The translations under genes were made by a program, and so were the position numbers. A DNA stretch of 22,413 nt from JBEKVE01 sp049514335 (GTDB taxonomy: Bacteria; Actinomycetota; Acidimicrobiia; Acidimicrobiales; UBA8190), in the NCBI GenBank assembly GCA_049514335.1, contig JBEKVE010000072.1, positions 1 through 22,413 of the forward strand. The letters are read 5' to 3'. How positions within the stretch are numbered: position 1 is the stretch's first letter; each line of letters starts with the position of its first letter. Below, piece after piece: positions 21,093-22,413 of this stretch. Under the pieces are notes generated by a model. That model ran no database searches. It was not told the origin of the DNA and saw only the letters and a program-made list of their open reading frames with translations.

Positions 21093-21824
21093 TCAGGGAC
21101 GGGGGAGCATGGCGGCCACGACCTTGTAGCAGTGCCCGTCGCGGGGTCGGCTGAGCGCCACCACCAGGAACGAGGGCCGGAAGCCGAGGGCGTTGGCGAG
21201 GTCCTTTCCCGCCAACCGGTCGCGCCGGGCCCGCTGGAGCGCGGCCATGGCGCGGGGGTCTTCCACCGGGAGCCAGTTGTCGCTGCGAGGCCAGCCGAAG
21301 CGGGCCCACACCGTGTCGTCCTCGCGCCGGCGGAACAGAAGCGGCCCCCGGCTCGGCACCACCACCGCCACCGACGGGCGCATGCCGCGGAACTCCCAGT
21401 ACGGCGCGGACGTCCCCGGGAACCCGAGCAACTGGTGCTCGTTGGGGATCACCAGGCTCCGCAGCACGGCGCGCGCCCGGCGGCCGCGCAGCGTGCCCAG
21501 CGCGGCGGGCACACCCGCCACCGTGACGGCCTCGGGCTGGGCCAGGTCGTCGCGCTCGGGATCGGCCGCCCACGTGGCGTCCACCACGTCGAAGGGGGAG
21601 AGGTCGGGCTGACGATCCTCGCCCCAGGCGATGCGCAGCCGCACGATCGCCCCCGACCCCATGTCCATGGCCACGGTGTCGTCATGGGTGCAGGCGAGCA
21701 CCACGCAGCGGTGCGCACCGCGTGCCTGGGTCGGGAGCCGCCTGCCGCGCCACCGCCGGGTGCGACGGGCCCGCTCGGGGTCGCCGTCGCGACGCGACGC
21801 CTCGATGTCGCCCGGTGCGGTCAT
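21093..21824 (-). CDS. Unknown protein (243 aa) translationally coupled to a YyaL/DUF255 gene
   Basis: I do not recognise a family. The start ATG 21824 overlaps the stop of the upstream gene by ATGA, and GGGAAGG on the minus strand (21839-21833) is a possible ribosome-binding site. The first 40 or so residues are basic and Arg-rich. A region with repeated beta-strand-like stretches follows (HRCVVLACTHDDTVAMDMGSG, AIVRLRIAWGED), then a Trp/Pro-rich part (SAPYWEFRGMRPSVAVVVPSRGPLLFRRREDDTVWARFGW) and a helix with many Arg and Asp residues. No signal peptide is seen. Coupled translation suggests a shared pathway or complex with the thioredoxin-like protein, but the neighbour gives no specific activity. 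Confidence 0.7.
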   Translation of the reverse strand: MTAPGDIEASRRDGDPERARRTRRWRGRRLPTQARGAHRCVVLACTHDDTVAMDMGSGAIVRLRIAWGEDRQPDLSPFDVVDATWAADPERDDLAQPEAVTVAGVPAALGTLRGRRARAVLRSLVIPNEHQLLGFPGTSAPYWEFRGMRPSVAVVVPSRGPLLFRRREDDTVWARFGWPRSDNWLPVEDPRAMAALQRARRDRLAGKDLANALGFRPSFLVVALSRPRDGHCYKVVAAMLPRP

Positions 21825-22413
21825 GGAGACACCTTCCCTGCCCCGGGCACCACGAGTGGTCCGGGGGGAGGCCCGCCGGCGAGCACCGGGTCTCGGCCCG
21901 TGTCGTGGTGGTCGGTGTGGTGCTGGTCGTCGAGATGCCGGGCCAGCTCGGCGGGGGTGGCAGCCGGGGTCCGGCACGTGTAGGCCCGGCACACGTAGGC
22001 GAGCCCCGGCGAACGCTGGGCCCACAGCGGGGAAGCGGTCGGCTCGCCCCAGGCGAGCACCATGGTCGGCTCGTAGCGGGTGCGGGCCACGGCCACGAGG
22101 TCGGGGCGCTCGCCTGTCACCACCACCTCGGTGGTGCCCCCGTCCACCAGGGTCCCCGCCGCCACGGTGTTGGCCGCCGCCAGCGGCTGGTCGGTGGCGA
22201 GCGACCACAGCGCGTCGACGAGCGAGCGTCCGGCGCCGGCCAACGACTCGTCGCCGCTCAGCGCGCCCAGGCGCACGAGCGCCCCGGCGGCAACGGAGTT
22301 GGCGGCGGGCACGGCGCCGTCGAGGACGTCGACGGGGCGCACCACCAGCCTGTCGGCATCGTGGCCGGTGCTGTAGAGCAACGGCCCGTCCCCGGCGAAC
22401 AGCCCCAGCATGG
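21821..22413 (-). CDS. Thioredoxin-domain protein of the YyaL/DUF255 (SSP411) family, C-terminal part
   Basis: The frame is open to the window end, so the N-terminus with the thioredoxin fold is missing; the ATG at 22411 is internal. The visible 196 residues match the C-terminal six-hairpin glycosidase-like half of YyaL/DUF255 proteins: LLYSTGHDADRLVVRPVDVLDGAVPAANSVAAGALVRLG, then ALWSLATDQPLAAANTVAAG, then EVVVTGE and the terminal AYVCRAYTCRTPAATPAELARHL. The biological role of this widespread family is unclear. The conserved YVCxxxTC ending is present; the tail after it (HHTDHHDTGRDP and Pro/Gly-rich sequence) is low complexity. Its stop overlaps the next start by ATGA. Confidence 0.85.
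   Translation of the reverse strand, partial: MLGLFAGDGPLLYSTGHDADRLVVRPVDVLDGAVPAANSVAAGALVRLGALSGDESLAGAGRSLVDALWSLATDQPLAAANTVAAGTLVDGGTTEVVVTGERPDLVAVARTRYEPTMVLAWGEPTASPLWAQRSPGLAYVCRAYTCRTPAATPAELARHLDDQHHTDHHDTGRDPVLAGGPPPGPLVVPGAGKVSP

Overview
The window is very GC-rich (about 70% or more by eye) and carries 19 protein-coding genes, two of them cut by the window edges and one apparently broken. No tRNA, rRNA, CRISPR array, insertion sequence or prophage was seen. Gene content points to an actinobacterium: the order murB-ftsQ-ftsZ-pgeF-yggS-sepF-yggT-divIVA with no ftsA, a Bpa/PafE-type proteasome activator, an IleRS of the eukaryote-like type, a histone-H1-like tail on a DksA/TraR zinc-finger protein, and many starts that look leaderless. 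I infer a member of Acidimicrobiia or a nearby deep-branching class; this is inference, not proven.

Layout. (1) 1-6673, plus strand: the end of the division and cell-wall (dcw) cluster. It holds murB (5' truncated), ftsQ, ftsZ, pgeF, yggS, sepF, yggT and divIVA. These cover peptidoglycan precursor synthesis, the divisome, its membrane anchor (SepF in place of FtsA) and polar growth (DivIVA/Wag31). (2) 6740-9883, minus strand: ileS, convergent with divIVA. (3) 10044-12465, plus strand: a promoter, a possible 14-codon leader ORF, a DksA/TraR-like gene with a Lys/Ala tail, lspA and an rluD-type pseudouridine synthase, tightly packed or overlapping. (4) 12481-13317, minus strand: a group-2-like sigma-70 factor with a possible sigR/SigH-type promoter. 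(5) 13515-14132, plus strand: a histidine phosphatase, convergent with an Rrf2 regulator (14155-14601, minus). (6) 14690-20185, plus strand: a frameshifted type I phosphodiesterase, bpa and dnaE, with a cluster of DnaA-box-like sites in front of dnaE. (7) 20375-21061, plus strand: an unknown protein. It converges across a perfect hairpin on a minus-strand pair, an unknown 243-aa protein and the C-terminus of a YyaL/DUF255 thioredoxin-domain protein.

Most of the window is housekeeping sequence. I did not find a clear new multi-gene system. The best leads are regulatory: DnaA boxes before dnaE, a leader ORF and hairpin before the DksA-like gene, a GGAAT-N18-GTT promoter before the sigma factor, a consistent TANNNT-N6/7-start architecture, and an Rrf2 protein lacking standard Fe-S ligands. 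The phosphodiesterase frameshift is the main sequence anomaly. No gene-free stretch exceeds 300 bases; the longest gaps (2009-2233, 9884-10107, 13318-13514, 20186-20374) are described under their promoters and hairpins.
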